Counted from the first letter of the stretch, positions 1 through 11,357 are shown. The stretch is 64,000 nt of DNA from Mesostigma viride (GCA_009746045.1 RPFO01000225.1:577001-641000); one strand, 5' to 3'. The notes: generated by a model not told the origin, from the sequence alone. Numbers and translations: made by a program.

Positions 1-200
1 CACCAGCTTTCTCCTAGGTCGATTGCTTGAAGCGAATGCAAGTTCTAGCTACTCCCCTGCATGGCCGTCTATAGCTCAGGTGTGGCTCCCCAGATCCATC
101 CTATGCTCCCATCGTTATGTTTGAAACATGCATGTTCTGGCTGTATTGGCGCGTGCTGTGCGCCATCTGTGCAAAACTCTCGTCGACAATCTGAGTGCAG

Positions 201-383
201 GACAATGCTCAGGAACTCGAACAGGCTCTCGAGATGTACACAAGGCACGCATCAAAAGACTTGGCCGCTCTCAAGGCCGAGCTGGCTCACAAGGAAGCTG
301 CCCCCGCTAGCACGGATGCCGACCGGGTTGAACGGCAGCTGCTCGGTTGCCTCATCAAAGCGGCCACAACACGCGGCGGCAAG
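201..383 (+). CDS. Possible internal coiled-coil exon of an unidentified gene (partial)
   Basis: This is a 61-codon open stretch bounded by a good acceptor (ctgagtgcag) and a good donor (aag|gtaggc), phase 0 at both ends. The translation is rich in Ala, Glu, Lys and Leu with heptad-like spacing (QELEQALEMY, LAALKAELAHKE), so it probably forms a coiled coil, and it ends in a basic AATTRGGK. I recognise no family and find no matching exon downstream before 3 kb. It could be the last exon in this window of a gene starting off the left edge, or a coiled-coil fragment of a retroelement ORF1. Length and splice signals are seen; the function is unknown. Confidence 0.35.
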
Positions 384-2050
384 GTAGGCGGTGCTGGAAC
401 TCTGGTGATCGCTTTGAGGTCAACTCCATCATCAGTTACTTGAGTTCCACCCCTGTGGTTTCGTCTGCCATTGCTGACAGCGAGGAAACAAATACATCTG
501 CTCTTGCTGTCAGCGGGCGACGGCATGCAACTCGGGCATCTATGGCCCATTTATCCGACGGGCCTGACTTCTCAAGCCTCTTTTCCTTGAGGGGGATGGT
601 TGGGTGTATGTCCGGGTGGAATTTTGCAGATTCTCCCCAGAACCTTGCAAACCTTTTGCCTGCACTTTCTGAGCTGGACTCGTGAGAATCTGTTTTCGCG
701 TTAACCCATGGTCCGCCGATGCGGTCCATTTGGACCACAACTCACGTAACGTAAATGTAACGCGTAATTCCGTGACCTGCGACGTAAGTGACGTAACGTA
801 AATATGTCCGGCCGGTCGGGGCAGACCCAACGTGAATGAAAATGCTTAGGTTGGATAGGTAATTGCGCCATAGCCCAGTAAATACCACCACTTTCTTGCA
901 GGCAGTCACGTGACTTTTGCTAACATTTTTTACCGTTGCGCGCGCATAGAGAGATATGGCTGTCAGCGTGCCATTTTGTGGCAATTTAGGGTTCCGCGGC
1001 TTGAAATTGGTCACATGATGACCCCTGAACGATGATGCATTATTTTGGTACGTCAAGAATGATCAGATTTATGCTGTTGAGGAAACACGCAGTGGCTATT
1101 ACCTCTGTCTTGGTAGTCACTGTCAGACGAGACTTCCCGTTTAGTATCGCCTGTTTCCTTTGGTTCTTGGGAGTTTCCGTCTGCCTGGGCCTCCCGCGTC
1201 TTTACGAAAGTCCGCTGCGCCATTTGCTGGGAACGTGGAAGCGTTAGACGTCATCTTTGCACATATCTTCAACATGGTAATGATGACGGATGCATGGATA
1301 GAGCGGCTATGGCCGCCTCTCCCACTAGTAGCTGCATACGTGACGTATGAGCATGCCGGCCAGCGGAACCCGGCCAGGTCATGATCGAGGCAGGTACGGC
1401 AATGCGTTTGCACGTTGTTTGCAGGGAAACTCGTACGTTCTTACATGTCTTTTGATGAGTAGGATAGTGGTTATTGCAACAGCTTTCCATGCCCGCTCTA
1501 GGAGGGGTATTAGCCACTATGGTGCACAATTAGTGGCACTTCTTTGGGGGATATCGTTCAGTGATGGCAGGTTGGCGTCATGTTTGGATTCCAGCAGGTT
1601 TGGCACTCTATTGTGGTCATTTATATTGCATAATTGTATAGCATGGCATAGTTGGCTGTTTGCGCGCGCGTAAGCCACACATGTACACGCGTGCATTATA
1701 CATGTCAAATGGGGTGTCCGGGTGGTTTGACCAAAGGAAAGCACCATTGGACTATCCAACTAAATTGTCCAATGTTGGTATTGAGGTTTCTGACCCCCCC
1801 CTGAGAAAAATGGGGGGGTGTACTTATTCTTGCACGGAAACGATCGTCTTTTGGCCAACTTTGGTTGGAGCTATTATCCAAATGCCTTGAGTATTATTGC
1901 ATATTCTGAAAGCCCTTGAAGTGTAGATATTCCTAGTACCGGGGTTGAGGGTATTTGGAGTTGTGGTCTAGGAGTTATGATTTTTTTCATTTTCAGGGGT
2001 CAAAAAACAAAAAAAAGTGCTGGCGACCATAGTCAGATTAGTCGATTTCA
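384..2050. other. No gene recognised
   Basis: About 1.7 kb of mixed composition. The open frames on both strands are short, lack recognisable motifs and show no consistent splice framework. Short acgta-rich motifs cluster at about 735-800. Otherwise I see nothing. Confidence 0.5.
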
Positions 2051-2056
2051 TTGTGA

Positions 2057-2282
2057 TGTTTCCCCTGTTTAAGAGTGTGGTGTTTCCCCTGTTTAAGAGT
2101 GTGGTGTTTCCCCTGTTTAAGAGTGTGGTGTTTCCCCTGTTTAAGAGTGTGATGCTTCCCCTGTTTAAGAGTGTGGTGTTTCCCTTGTTTAAGAGTGTGA
2201 TGTTTCCCTGTTTAGGAGTGTGATGCTTCCCCTGTTTAGGAGTGTGGCGTTTCCCCTGTTTAAGAGTGTGATGCTTCCCCTA
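2057..2282. repeat. 24-bp minisatellite
   Basis: About nine head-to-tail copies of a 24-bp unit (gtgtttcccctgtttaagag + tgtg) with scattered substitutions and slightly shorter units near the right end. The unit is a multiple of three, so one frame stays open and reads an 8-residue FPLFKSVV repeat. I treat that as a by-product, not a protein. Confidence 0.9.
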
Positions 2283-3001
2283 TCACACACCTCTCTACGT
2301 TCGATGGCGCCGCTGCGTGCTCTGAAATGTGCCCTGCCGGACCGTGAGGCCCTGGATGGTAGCCCGTGTGGCTCAAGGCTGCCATTAATTAATCAATTAA
2401 TTAATAAACACGCTGCCATGGACTACACTAATGCACCGGAGGTGGTATGCATTTAGCTAGGTCCGGGCAACAAAATGCCGAGCCATTGACACACACAAAA
2501 AATTTTGTCCTTCAATACACCGACACGCTGCCCGGGGTTTTGGGTGGTCTCGTCCTGGCACTAAGACAAGTCATGTGCAGCTGCCAGCCCATCTCAAGCT
2601 CCTGGGAAGTCAAATTATGCTGATATGGATTGTAGGCCGATGAGCAGCAGGTATCGCTGGTGTCGATCCCATCCTGGTGGGCGGTGGGCGTACTCCGTTT
2701 TGCCTTGAGTGTACCGACATCTTGGGAGTGAGGTGGCCCTGTACGTGGCAGGCTGACGCTTTTTAATTTGCCGGCTGGCTGGGTATCTCGCTGATCTCGG
2801 TCTGATGTGCTACCCACGACCAAACCGAAATAGCTAGATGGCCTGCTGAAATAGCTCTGGTTTCCATCCATGAGAGCGGCAGCCTGCATGAATTGACGTC
2901 CCCCCTCTACCCCTTTGTTGCAATTCTTTCGAGGGTGTGGGCAGTACACAGAGACCCGCAAGGGCAAGAGGAAAGCCGAGGACGAGGAGCCGGCGGACTC
3001 C

Positions 3002-5625
3002 ATGAGCGCAGCAAGTGGGGATGGCAGGGGCCGAACGAAGATGGTGACGGAAGAGGCAGCAAGCGCGGTATCATTTGCGTCCCCTTCGGGGAAGGTTGGC
3101 GGTGGCCAATGGAGCATGGGACCCACGGTTGGCGCAGGAGAGGAGAGTATGGGCGCGACAAGCAGCAAGGCGTCCGGTTCGGTCGAGCAAGCACATGTGG
3201 GCCAGCAGAGGATGCAGCTTCTAGAAGTCACGGACCCCTATCCGATCCTGATTGGCTGCTACAACTCCAAAGGGTGAGTGTTTGCGCGTTTGGAGCTGGC
3301 CAATGTGATTATACCATGGACCGATCTATCCATGTGTCTGCACGTAGTGGCACGCACTCACCTGATGCTTATATAGTTTTTGTCATGACTACTTGTATGC
3401 TTTGGTGGGCTCCGCCCTGTAGAGAGGCATGCCTTTGCAGTTGTTGGTCAAGCCGCCTGCCTGCACCGGACACTTTGCGAGTTATGTGGAGGTAGGGGAC
3501 AAGTTGGCTCGTGAAAGCTAGGGCTACGTGTGTGTCAATCTTTGATGTGTTTGGTGAGAGCGCTATGAGAAGTCACGCAAAGAATTACCATACCTTGTAG
3601 AGCTCCAAGCAATGTGGGCAATGATTTGTCCTCTTTCTCCCTCCCTGGGTGTATCCATCAATCATCGATACTGTAGCCAGCAGCTCTTTGCATGGCTTTA
3701 TCTTGAATAGGAACGTTTCATGTATTGTCACCAGAGGACCCCACTAAAGAAACCCGAGCGATTAGCTTCATTGCACATCGGTTAGTTGACTGTGTGCGGA
3801 ACCTTCAATTTTTAAAGATGCGGATTTCTGGCCACTACGCAGAGGAATCATGCTTTCGTCACATCCGCGGTGCCTCATCCTCGCCCATCGACACCTTGCC
3901 CTGTTCCAATTTCTCCATGCAGTGGGGTGGGGAAAACCACCATCGCGATCAACCTGGGCGCATCGCTCCGGAACGCAGGCTATCGGACCTGCTACGTGGA
4001 CTGCGACCCCCAGTGCAACCTGACCAAGTACTTCAGCATGGGAGCTGAAGCCAGGGATGCTACCCGATCCGTGGACAATCGATCGGGCGACCAGGTGGGC
4101 GGTGGTGCTGCCGCAGGGTCCGCACAACGGCTGGATAGTGAAGGCCTTTCCGACCGGAATGGGAGCACCGATGACTGCACCCTGAAGGAGATCCTGCAAG
4201 CAGTTTTCCGAGGTGGTTCTGCCCAGGGCATCCCCGGCATATTGGAATTTGCAGCCATGACAGACGGCGCGGGCGAGCCTAGGTTTCCCCATCTGCCTGA
4301 CGGGTTGCTTCTAATCCCTGGCCACAAGGACCTGGGCTCCCTGGATTCAAGATTTTTGCAGGCACGCAGCAACATCTTCAGCCATGGCCAAGAAGACAGC
4401 TTCATGGTTTTGGGTGGCTTCCGGAAGGCACTCACCGAGATTGCCAGGCAGCACAGGATTAAGTACATGATCTGCGACTTTGGGCCAAGCAAGGGCGTGG
4501 CGAACGAGTACCTGCTGGCCAGCTTGGACATGATCGTCCCTCCTGTCACGCCGGATTTCTTCTCAGTGTCATCTGTGGGCAGCCTGCTGGACACCATCAT
4601 GCCCGGGTAAGACAAATAACCAGATAAGAAGGCGGCAACGGTAGTTTGTGCATTGCTTGTAGGGATGGCACAAACCTGGACTTTCCTATGTAAAGGTGGG
4701 GGCAACAATGGTGGGGGTATATTATGTTTTTTGTCGGCAGCTATCCTCACTACGAATGCCTACTAGGTCCCTGTGGGTCTTTAGCATGGCACTAGAAGAT
4801 TAACGAGTCTCGACGTAAGAACTTGACAATGTTTAGAAGGTACCATAATGAGGGGCAAATATGCCCATGACTGGCAGGGATGAAGGGGCACGGATGTGCA
4901 TGGCGGGGAGGGGGGGGGGGGGGGGGGGGGCTGATCGATACCATATAGGCCAGTGTTGAGGATTACAAGCTCTTCTTCAACACTAAAAAGTGCTGGCCTG
5001 TCTTTCCAGATGGATTATGCTGTTTTGTTAGTAGCGGCCTTGGGCACCAAGGAGACATCTTAATACATCATGACATGTTGAGGCGTAGAACACTTGAGTG
5101 GTTGTGGCGAGGATCTAACATGCCCACCGTCTGCTTCTCCTCCCGTGCAGGATCATCTGCCTGAAAGAAACAGTGCATCAACGAGAAAGTGAAGTTCGTC
5201 TGCTGGACAGCAGCTACGCCCCCTACGCGTTCTTTGACAAACCCACGATGCTGCTGCCATTTTTAATGAACAACATCAAGGTGGAGGGGTCTTCTGGCAA
5301 TGAGCACATCATCCGAGACCATGAACATGTTCTTGAACTGGTGGAGGGGCTAGTGCAGGACGATGCGACCATCCCAAGAGCTGTCCACGCCATGTTCCTA
5401 CACGACAGCAGTCACCGGATGGTCATCCCCTTCCTCATGCAGGTCACCGCCCTGTTCGCAACGGCTCAGGCAATCGGCCACCCTGCCGTGGACTTGACTC
5501 GGGATTTGGTGAAGAGGCGGCATGGCGGGCGTGTGCCAGCAGGCATCATGGCGGAGCTCCAGCACACAACCGAGGTTTTCCAGAGGCTAGCCCAGATGGT
5601 CATCTACGTTTTTAGGAGAGACTAA
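3002..5625 (+). CDS. ParA/MinD/Soj-family deviant Walker ATPase, three exons
   Basis: Exons 3002-3273, 3923-4606 and 5151-5625 join in phase to 476 codons plus stop. Exon 1 ends PILIGCYNSKG and exon 2 resumes GVGKTTIAINLGASL, rebuilding the deviant Walker A KGGVGKTT (about residues 90-97). It is followed by the ParA switch motif YVDCDPQCNLT (about 115-125) and a Walker B/switch region YMICDFGPSKG (Asp about 276), then the typical PPVTPDFFSVSSVGSLLDTI. Between them lies a longer than usual Gly/Ser/Asp-rich insertion (about 130-175). The family consists of ATP-dependent dimerising ATPases that position DNA, septa or complexes, or insert clusters or membrane proteins; which role applies here is unknown. 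The start is uncertain: ATG 3002 is the first in frame, but the frame is open upstream (TRKGKRKAEDEEP, 2951-2990) after a possible acceptor at about 2951, so a further 5' exon is possible. Introns are 649 and 544 bp; the second holds a poly-G run near 4910. Confidence 0.85.
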
Positions 5626-5649
5626 GGCCCCAAGATGAGCCATGAAGCA

Positions 5650-5922
5650 GGCGGGCGGCGGGCGGGCGGGCGGGCGGGGGGCGGGCGGGCGAGCGGGCGG
5701 GCGGGCCAGCGGGCGGGCCAGCGGGCGGGCCAGCGGGCGGGCCAGCGGGCGGGCGGGCGGGTGGGCGGGCGGGCGGCGGGCGGGCGGGCGGGCGGGCGGG
5801 CGGGCGGGCGGGCGGGCGGCGGGCGGGCGGGCGGGCGGGCGGGCGGGCGGGCGGGCGGGCGGGCGGGCGGGCGGGCGGGCGGGCGGGCGGGCGGGCGGGG
5901 CGGGCGGGCGGGCGGGTGGTAA
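5650..5922. repeat. (GGGC)n tetranucleotide tract
   Basis: About 270 bp of nearly pure GGGC with a few AGC, GTG and GGC interruptions, starting about 20 bp after the ParA-like stop codon, so probably inside its 3' UTR. Reverse frames read Pro/Ala/Arg repeats and forward frames Gly/Arg/Ala repeats; I do not call these proteins. The guanine runs could form G-quadruplexes in the transcript. Confidence 0.95.
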
Positions 5923-6338
5923 GGAGAAGGGGTGGGGGAATGGTAGACGGGAGGCTTGTGCATATCAAAGAGACAACAAGGCTTGTGCATATGGCCTACT
6001 AACAAAGACATGTGGTTGGGATGGTGGGAATAATGGCAAAATTGAGGAAAAGATTGATAAACTTGCAAAAGACAATATGCATTCCCAATCATGCTGAATA
6101 TCCCGTCCCTGCCCTTGGATGCATTCCCAATCCTGAACTTGTAACCATGCTCTTTACCACAACTGTTGTCCCTCTCCATGTACCTTGGTCTCCTGCGCTT
6201 GTTCCCCATTCCTGCCTTCAACACACACAAACACGATTCCTTTCCTTGTGGCACCCTATGCTTGCGCAAGTTTAGAAATTCTGGAAGGACACAAGTACAT
6301 GAGCACATGCAGGCGCATGCCACGCTCCAGAAATATAT
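5923..6338. other. No gene recognised
   Basis: Unremarkable sequence between the GGGC tract and the first SINE-like element. It contains a short local repeat of a gcttgtgcatatrrcc motif and of 'gcattcccaatc'. No supported coding exon. Confidence 0.5.
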
Positions 6339-6727
6339 TCTGATTTGGCACGCCGCAAAGGTGAAAACCATTTGCGTTCAGTGCCGGGCCGCGGAAAACG
6401 CGGACTGAACGTGATCTGCCAATGAATCCGACCGGAATCGAACTGGGGACCTCTCGCACCAACTTTCGCTGACTATAGGACGGACGTCTCCGGATCCTAG
6501 GGCATCGCCAACTTACACCTACAGTCATCCGCAAAAGTTCTCCTTTCCGGGGAGTGATGCAAGCCTGTCGGATTTGGTACTAGATAAATCATTCGAGATC
6601 TGTGTGTGTAGGAGTATACTACACACGTGTCTGCACGCGAGACTTGGGCAGTCTCGCAACGTGAGACGGGCTGAACACGGCTGGAACCTTCTTTATTAGA
6701 AGGGGGCGTAGCCGGTACTATCGAGAT
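6339..6727 (-). mobile_element. SINE-like repeat, copy 1, with tRNA-like internal segment
   Basis: This 389-bp segment is flanked by an 11-bp direct repeat (cagaaatatat at 6328-6338 and 6728-6738) that looks like a target-site duplication. A second, clearly homologous copy lies at 10153-10546 with a different flanking duplication, so the unit moved as a block. On the minus strand, at about 6424-6490, it carries a strong polymerase III B-box match (AGTTCGATTCC) with flanking bases that partly pair like a tRNA acceptor stem. The tRNA-like part lies far from the expected 5' end and no poly-A tail is visible, so it is not a standard SINE. A TRIM-like or other short non-autonomous element remains possible. 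Confidence 0.6.
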
Positions 6728-6739
6728 CAGAAATATATA

Positions 6740-7726
6740 AATGCAAGGTATATTTTTATTCATAATGATGATTTACAGAGACAAGCATGCAGGAAGACAG
6801 CCAAGAAAGAAAGTAATAAGGCCATAGCACGTAATAATTAATAACACATAGATGTAACGACTAAAAATGATCATCAGCATCATCCATAGTCCAAATATGA
6901 AAGATCTTTTACCTGGGTTGCTTTCTTGAGTTACAGATCTTCAAGTATCCGAGCAACGTTGAGATGGAGATTCCACGGCACGTGATTTAGGGAACCACAC
7001 CCCTTGCATGTAGACACAAAGACAAGCTTGTGTATAGACGACCTCTGTGGAACTGAAGGTAGTCTATAGTCAAAGGGCTCTTATGAATGGACAACAAAGA
7101 CAAGCTTTATTATACCATGATGGATCAAAACCAACGTAGCAACAATAGCGACCCCACGTCCTTGTTAACGACGTGCTTGTCGAGCATGCATGCCTCAACC
7201 TTAGCCTGCCAGAGAACCATTCAGAATCATGGAATTCTAAACAAGATCTTCGTATCCATCCTAGTCACACAGAACAGAACAACACCACAAACAGCCTGGC
7301 AGAATCTGCACATGAGATCCTGAATCTGTAGTAAGCACTAAAGTCCCAAAGTCCTGAGCATTTAAGACTTGGTAGTACCAACCAACAAACTATAACCCCA
7401 CGTGGATCAGGCCACGGCCAATGAGGGCTTCTACAAGTCGGTTGATAAAGTACAAGCTCCAAGTACTGGTCACCGTCTTAGAAATCTCATAACTTTCTCA
7501 ATACTGATCCAAAAGTCCTCGAATAAAAGTCAAACATTCACAAAACAAAGGATGTAACAACAAAATCATTTTTGCTTGTTACAATAGACTAAGTAAGTAA
7601 GTACTTGCGTGTCATGCGCAAAGGCATGCCACGGAGTACTATGCTAATCTCATTAGAAAAATAATTACACAAAAGTTTAAACAAATATCGTCTGCATCAT
7701 GCATCCCCCAATGTTAAGCCTCCCAC
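6740..7726. other. AT-rich stretch, no gene recognised
   Basis: About 1 kb of AT-rich sequence with no open frame carrying a known motif. Its right part (about 7590-7715) belongs to a dispersed repeat that recurs inverted at about 45950-46075. Confidence 0.5.
7590..7715 (+). repeat. Dispersed repeat, copy 1
   Basis: Contains in order: aagtacttgcgtgtcatgcg, ggcatgccacggagtac, aaaaataattacac and atatcgtctgcatcatgc. The same blocks in the same order and similar spacing appear on the opposite strand at 45950-46075. It is probably a fragment of an interspersed element; no coding sequence is visible. Confidence 0.65.
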
Positions 7727-9467
7727 GGTCCTAAATTTAGGACTTTGTCCTAAATCGTCCTAGTGGTCACTATAACCGAGGTACCGGGGGGGGGGGTCAC
7801 TATATGGACCGTACCCCATGTCCACCGTACCCGGCATGATGTACCCGACCCGTGGTACCGGCACATGGTACCCGGATTCCGTACCCGGGTACCGGGTATA
7901 ATGGCGGGAAAGTAGGTACCTCGACCAAAAATATAACCGATTTTGGAGCGAAAAAGTGGGTGCGGGAATGAAGTGAGGTGGATATGGCGACCTGACAATC
8001 GTGGCCGGCGTTTTCACGTGCGTTTATCATTTCGGGCGCCCAGTAGCAAAAACGAAAGGTTGTTAGTTATGCTTAAAGGCTGTGAATATTTTCTGCGCAA
8101 GTTTTTATGTGTAGCGCTGTAGCACAGCGGCACAACACAAATGGGTCGCAGATCGCCTGCTCGCGGAGGGTCGATTTTGGCACAAACATGTTAGTGTATT
8201 AGCAATGGTGGTGCGAATCAAGCCAGGAAATTTTTGTGGACGATTTTTATTATAGTCTGGAGTTTAGAAACGGAGTATTTGACATGGGAGCGCCTGGGCC
8301 GTGATATTCTTGCCCGATTTCCATTGTCGACCATGTTTTAGGGACGTTCAGGCTGGGCAGCGAGCGCACCTTATAGGTCTTCACTTTCGGTATTTCTTGG
8401 ACCTAGAACGCAGCACAAGCGTGGTTTATATCATTGTCGAACCGGTTGGCCAGCTTTGGTGCGCTCAGCTCTCGGAAAGCTGACCTCGCTGCGGATTTCA
8501 GCGACTTTTTTGCAACCATCTGGAATGAGGCGACGTAAGTAGCAGGTACGTGCCGGGTTGTCCTAGATCATGAGTGTAACTGGCAACGCTGTCGTGGTGT
8601 TTTGAGTCAGCCAGCTATGCCTAAAAAGAGGGGACGCTCTCTGTGCACATAACTGTCACACATAGTTGGTTTACGTCATACAATTTTTTACGTCTCTATC
8701 TTGGTCGTCCGCTGCAGCTAAAACACACATGCGTAAGAGCAGTTTTACTCATGTGTTAGTTATAAACCATGGTCCTATGGCCTGCAGTCGCTCAGGGTGT
8801 TCTCAGACAGTATATACAGTATGGTTTACGTGTTACATGCACCCTGAATTCGCTCACAAAGCGTTGCATGTTAGCACACCGTTGTTTTGTAACTTGATTT
8901 GGCTGCATTCATGTGTTAGTTGCAATGCAAATGCATTGTTTTTTCATCGCTGGGTGCTGGCCAGCATGTCCGTGATGTCAAAGAAGGTTTGGCATATGCT
9001 TAGAGAAAGTTTACCGCAAGGGGTGGGCCATGTTCAAGCCGGGCAACCTCAGCAACCATGCAACCGTATATTGCATTACCTGCACCATCTGTGACACCGT
9101 TAAGCACGCGTATATATAGAGGCAGCCACAGCAGGGTATGGCCTTGTTATACGCTGCCCCGCCATCCCAAGGCCTCGTAGGGTCCCCTAGCGCTTGTAAG
9201 ATGCTCAAGGGACCGTGTGGATAGCATGGTCATGCGTTGACACTAATTGGTCCTAATGGTCCTAAAACCCACATTTTGGCCAAATTCGCGCTTTGAGGTC
9301 TGGCAGGTGGCAGGGCCCATTCATGCACTAAATGTAATTATTTGACCCCAGGTTTTTGATAGAAACTAAAAAAGTGTGTTATCTGTCATGGGCACGAATG
9401 CCAGGGTCAAATTTTAATGTTTGCATATATATATTTTAATTCCACTTGGTCCTAAATTTAGGACTTT
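7727..9467. mobile_element. Candidate non-autonomous element bounded by a palindromic 20-mer
   Basis: The same 20-mer, ggtcctaaatttaggacttt, occurs at 7727-7746 and 9448-9467. Its core is a palindrome (gtcctaaatttaggac), so it can be read as direct or inverted terminal repeats. Further gtccta copies sit just inside each end (7748-7762, 9248-9265). The left interior has a dense cluster of ggtaccsgg motifs (7780-7900). Open frames inside are short and carry no transposase motif I recognise. I infer a non-autonomous DNA element; the boundaries are not proven because I see no clear target duplication. Confidence 0.35.
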
Positions 9468-9699
9468 TACTGGGAAGATGGACACCAACCGTTAAGCACT
9501 TTACAATAGACTGCGTCACGTATAATAAGGCCATAGCTCCCAGGGAATCCAGCATAAAGTCCCGGACGCCCTATCACTAGACAGTAGACACTAGCAAAAC
9601 TCTAGCGCGCCTGGGCCGCCAACGAGAAGTCCGCCCGGGGGCACGTGCGAAACCGACACCTGTCGAGCTTTTTTTTACTTGGAACTTGCGGCCTATGGG

Positions 9700-10075
9700 A
9701 GACTGCCACGTGGCACCCATGGGACTGTCGTGGGACCCTGGATTCCCATGGGACCCTGGACTCCCACGATACTACCTGTCCAATCGGACCCTGCCATGTG
9801 GCACCCACGGGACTGTCATGGGACCCTGGATTCCCATGGGACCCTGGACTCCCGCAACACTACCTGTCCAATCGGATCCTGCCACGTGGCACCTGTGGGA
9901 CCCTCATTGGGAGTGGACTCCCAATGATGGGGCTCTGGATACCCCGTGGGACATCCTGTCCAATGGGATGCTGCCACGTGGCACCCATATATATGGGACC
10001 CTAGAGTCCCTTGGGGTATCCCGATTCCCCGTGGGAGATCCTGTCCAATGGGATCCTGCCGCGTGGCAGGTAAGG
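9700..10075. repeat. Degenerate tandem repeat of about 90 bp with CCACGTGG-type palindromes
   Basis: Four to five diverged units, each starting near ctgccacgtggcaccc and ending near ctgtccaatsggatc, with gggaccctggattcccatgg between. Related fragments (cccgtgggagaccc, attcccgtgggaaacgg) recur at 11535-11600. The open frames here are by-products of the repeat. Confidence 0.75.
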
Positions 10076-10152
10076 TGCGGAGAGGGGGGACCCCTATTCC
10101 CCGTGGGAATCCGGTACCTCCCTACTAGAGACTTTATTCTGATCAGGCACTC

Positions 10153-10546
10153 CGCAACTTTAGGTGAAAACCATTTGCGTTCAGTGCCGGGCCGCGGAAA
10201 ACGCGGACAAAAGCGCGATCTGCAAATGAATCCGACCGGAATCGAACTGGGGACCTCTCGCACCAACTTTCGCTGACTATATAGGACGGACGTCTCCGGT
10301 TACCATGGCATCGCCAACTTACACCTACAGTCATCCGCAAAAGTTCTCCTTTCCGGGGAGTGATGCAAGCCTTTCGGATTTGGTACTAGATAAATCACTC
10401 GAGATCTGTGTGTAGGAGTACTACACACGTGTCCACTCGAGACTTGTTCAGTCTCGAAACGTGAGACGGGCTGAACACGGCTGGATCCTTCTTTATTAGA
10501 AGGGGGCGTAGCCGGTACTAATATCGAAATCAGCCAAGCGTATGTA
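10153..10546 (-). mobile_element. SINE-like repeat, copy 2
   Basis: Homologous over its length to 6339-6727, including the B-box-bearing tRNA-like part (minus strand, about 10220-10290), the ccggggagtgatgcaagcc block and the terminal agaagggggcgtagccggta block. It is flanked by an 18-bp exact direct repeat, tattctgatcaggcactc, at 10135-10152 and 10547-10564. The surrounding sequence is paralogous to 11555-11700, which lacks the insert, giving an independent empty-site comparison. Confidence 0.65.
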
Positions 10547-10564
10547 TATTCTGATCAGGCACTC

Positions 10565-10698
10565 AGTAGAGACTTTATTATTTATAGTATGCGGTTTAGA
10601 TATTTAATTGAAATAGGGGCTCATTGTGAACTCATTGTGTGACAAAATCAGAGTCGAGTCTTATTAAAATTTTAAGTAAGGAGTCGACAGCCAACACG
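10565..10698 (-). repeat. Shared 3' flank of the two decayed paralogs, copy A
   Basis: ggggctcattgtg, ctcattgtgtga, tcgagtcttattaaa and taaggagtc occur in the same order here and at 11610-11735. Because both lie just downstream (minus strand) of the decayed ORFs, the duplicated unit included a gene plus its 3' flank. Confidence 0.7.
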
Positions 10699-11357
10699 TC
10701 AAATAGGGACGTGGAACATCATCCTGTTAATCGTGGGGTCGTTCGTGTTGATCCTGATGTCCAATAAGAACTCGTCCACAAGGTAGTCCTTGCACAGTTC
10801 GGGCATCACTTCGGCCAAGGCCCAAGACTCGACGAAGGCGCTGCTCGTGCCCGAAGCGACGTACGCCTCGCACAAATGAGCCATGAAGTGAGTCACACGC
10901 TGTTCCAGCGTGAACTCGCGATCCAGATCGGGGAGGGCTGCGATGTACGCGTCCTTCGCGGCACGCACGAAATCGTCCGTATCGACGCCAATAGAGGCCT
11001 GGATGGCTGGATCGAACGCACGAAATAAGTGTACGCCTCGTTCATCTGATGCTCCCTGTGCGCGCGTTGGGTGTACAGGTGCTCCTCCGCCTCGCGGAAA
11101 CGAGCCACCGAAACGTGAAAGTGGATCGACGACAGCTTGTCGTTGGTCAATTCCTTCAGACGGCGCTCAACAGTGAGGCCCGCCTTGGTCCGGCGGAGCT
11201 TCAACTCCGCCTCGATCACGTCGCGGAAAGAGTAAACCTCCTTAATTCTTTACCCGCCAGGACGGCGGCCCACTCACGCTGAGAGGCCTTGTTCACGGCA
11301 CACAGAGAGGGCCATGCAGCTGTAATCAGCCAGAATGCGAATGACCTCGCTGGGCAT
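10699..11357 (-). pseudogene. Frameshifted copy A of an unrecognised gene family
   Basis: Read leftwards from an ATG at 11357 (MPSEVIRILADYSCMALS), the protein can be followed through at least three frame changes: near 11285, near 11240, and near 11020 where NEAYTYF switches to FRAFDPAIQASIGVDTDDF. It ends DAYIAALPDLDREFTLEQRV to TINRMMFHVPI at a stop at 10699-10701. About 210 residues would be encoded in all. The middle is charged and helical-looking (RFREAEEHLYTQRAHREHQ). I do not recognise the family. It is a diverged paralog of 11702-12514: both share DAY-x-x-ALPD-x-DREFTL and a later EA[FY]VA. Sequencing errors could mimic some frame changes. Confidence 0.5.

Noticed and set aside
2512-3231. 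239-codon minus-strand open frame
   Set aside because: Shadow of ParA-like exon 1 on the other strand; no motifs, Pro/Ser/Cys-rich composition.
3768-4750. Minus-strand open frames of 174 and 252 codons opposite the ParA-like exon 2
   Set aside because: The plus strand encodes clear ParA motifs in the same place, so these are antisense shadows.
5612-6371. Pro/Ala/Arg and Gly/Arg repeat proteins across the GGGC tract
   Set aside because: Artefact of a tetranucleotide repeat; no conserved flanking domain.
6420-6495. Functional tRNA gene on the minus strand
   Set aside because: The B box is good, but the distance between acceptor and T arm is too short, the stems mismatch, and the segment is part of a mobile repeat present twice.
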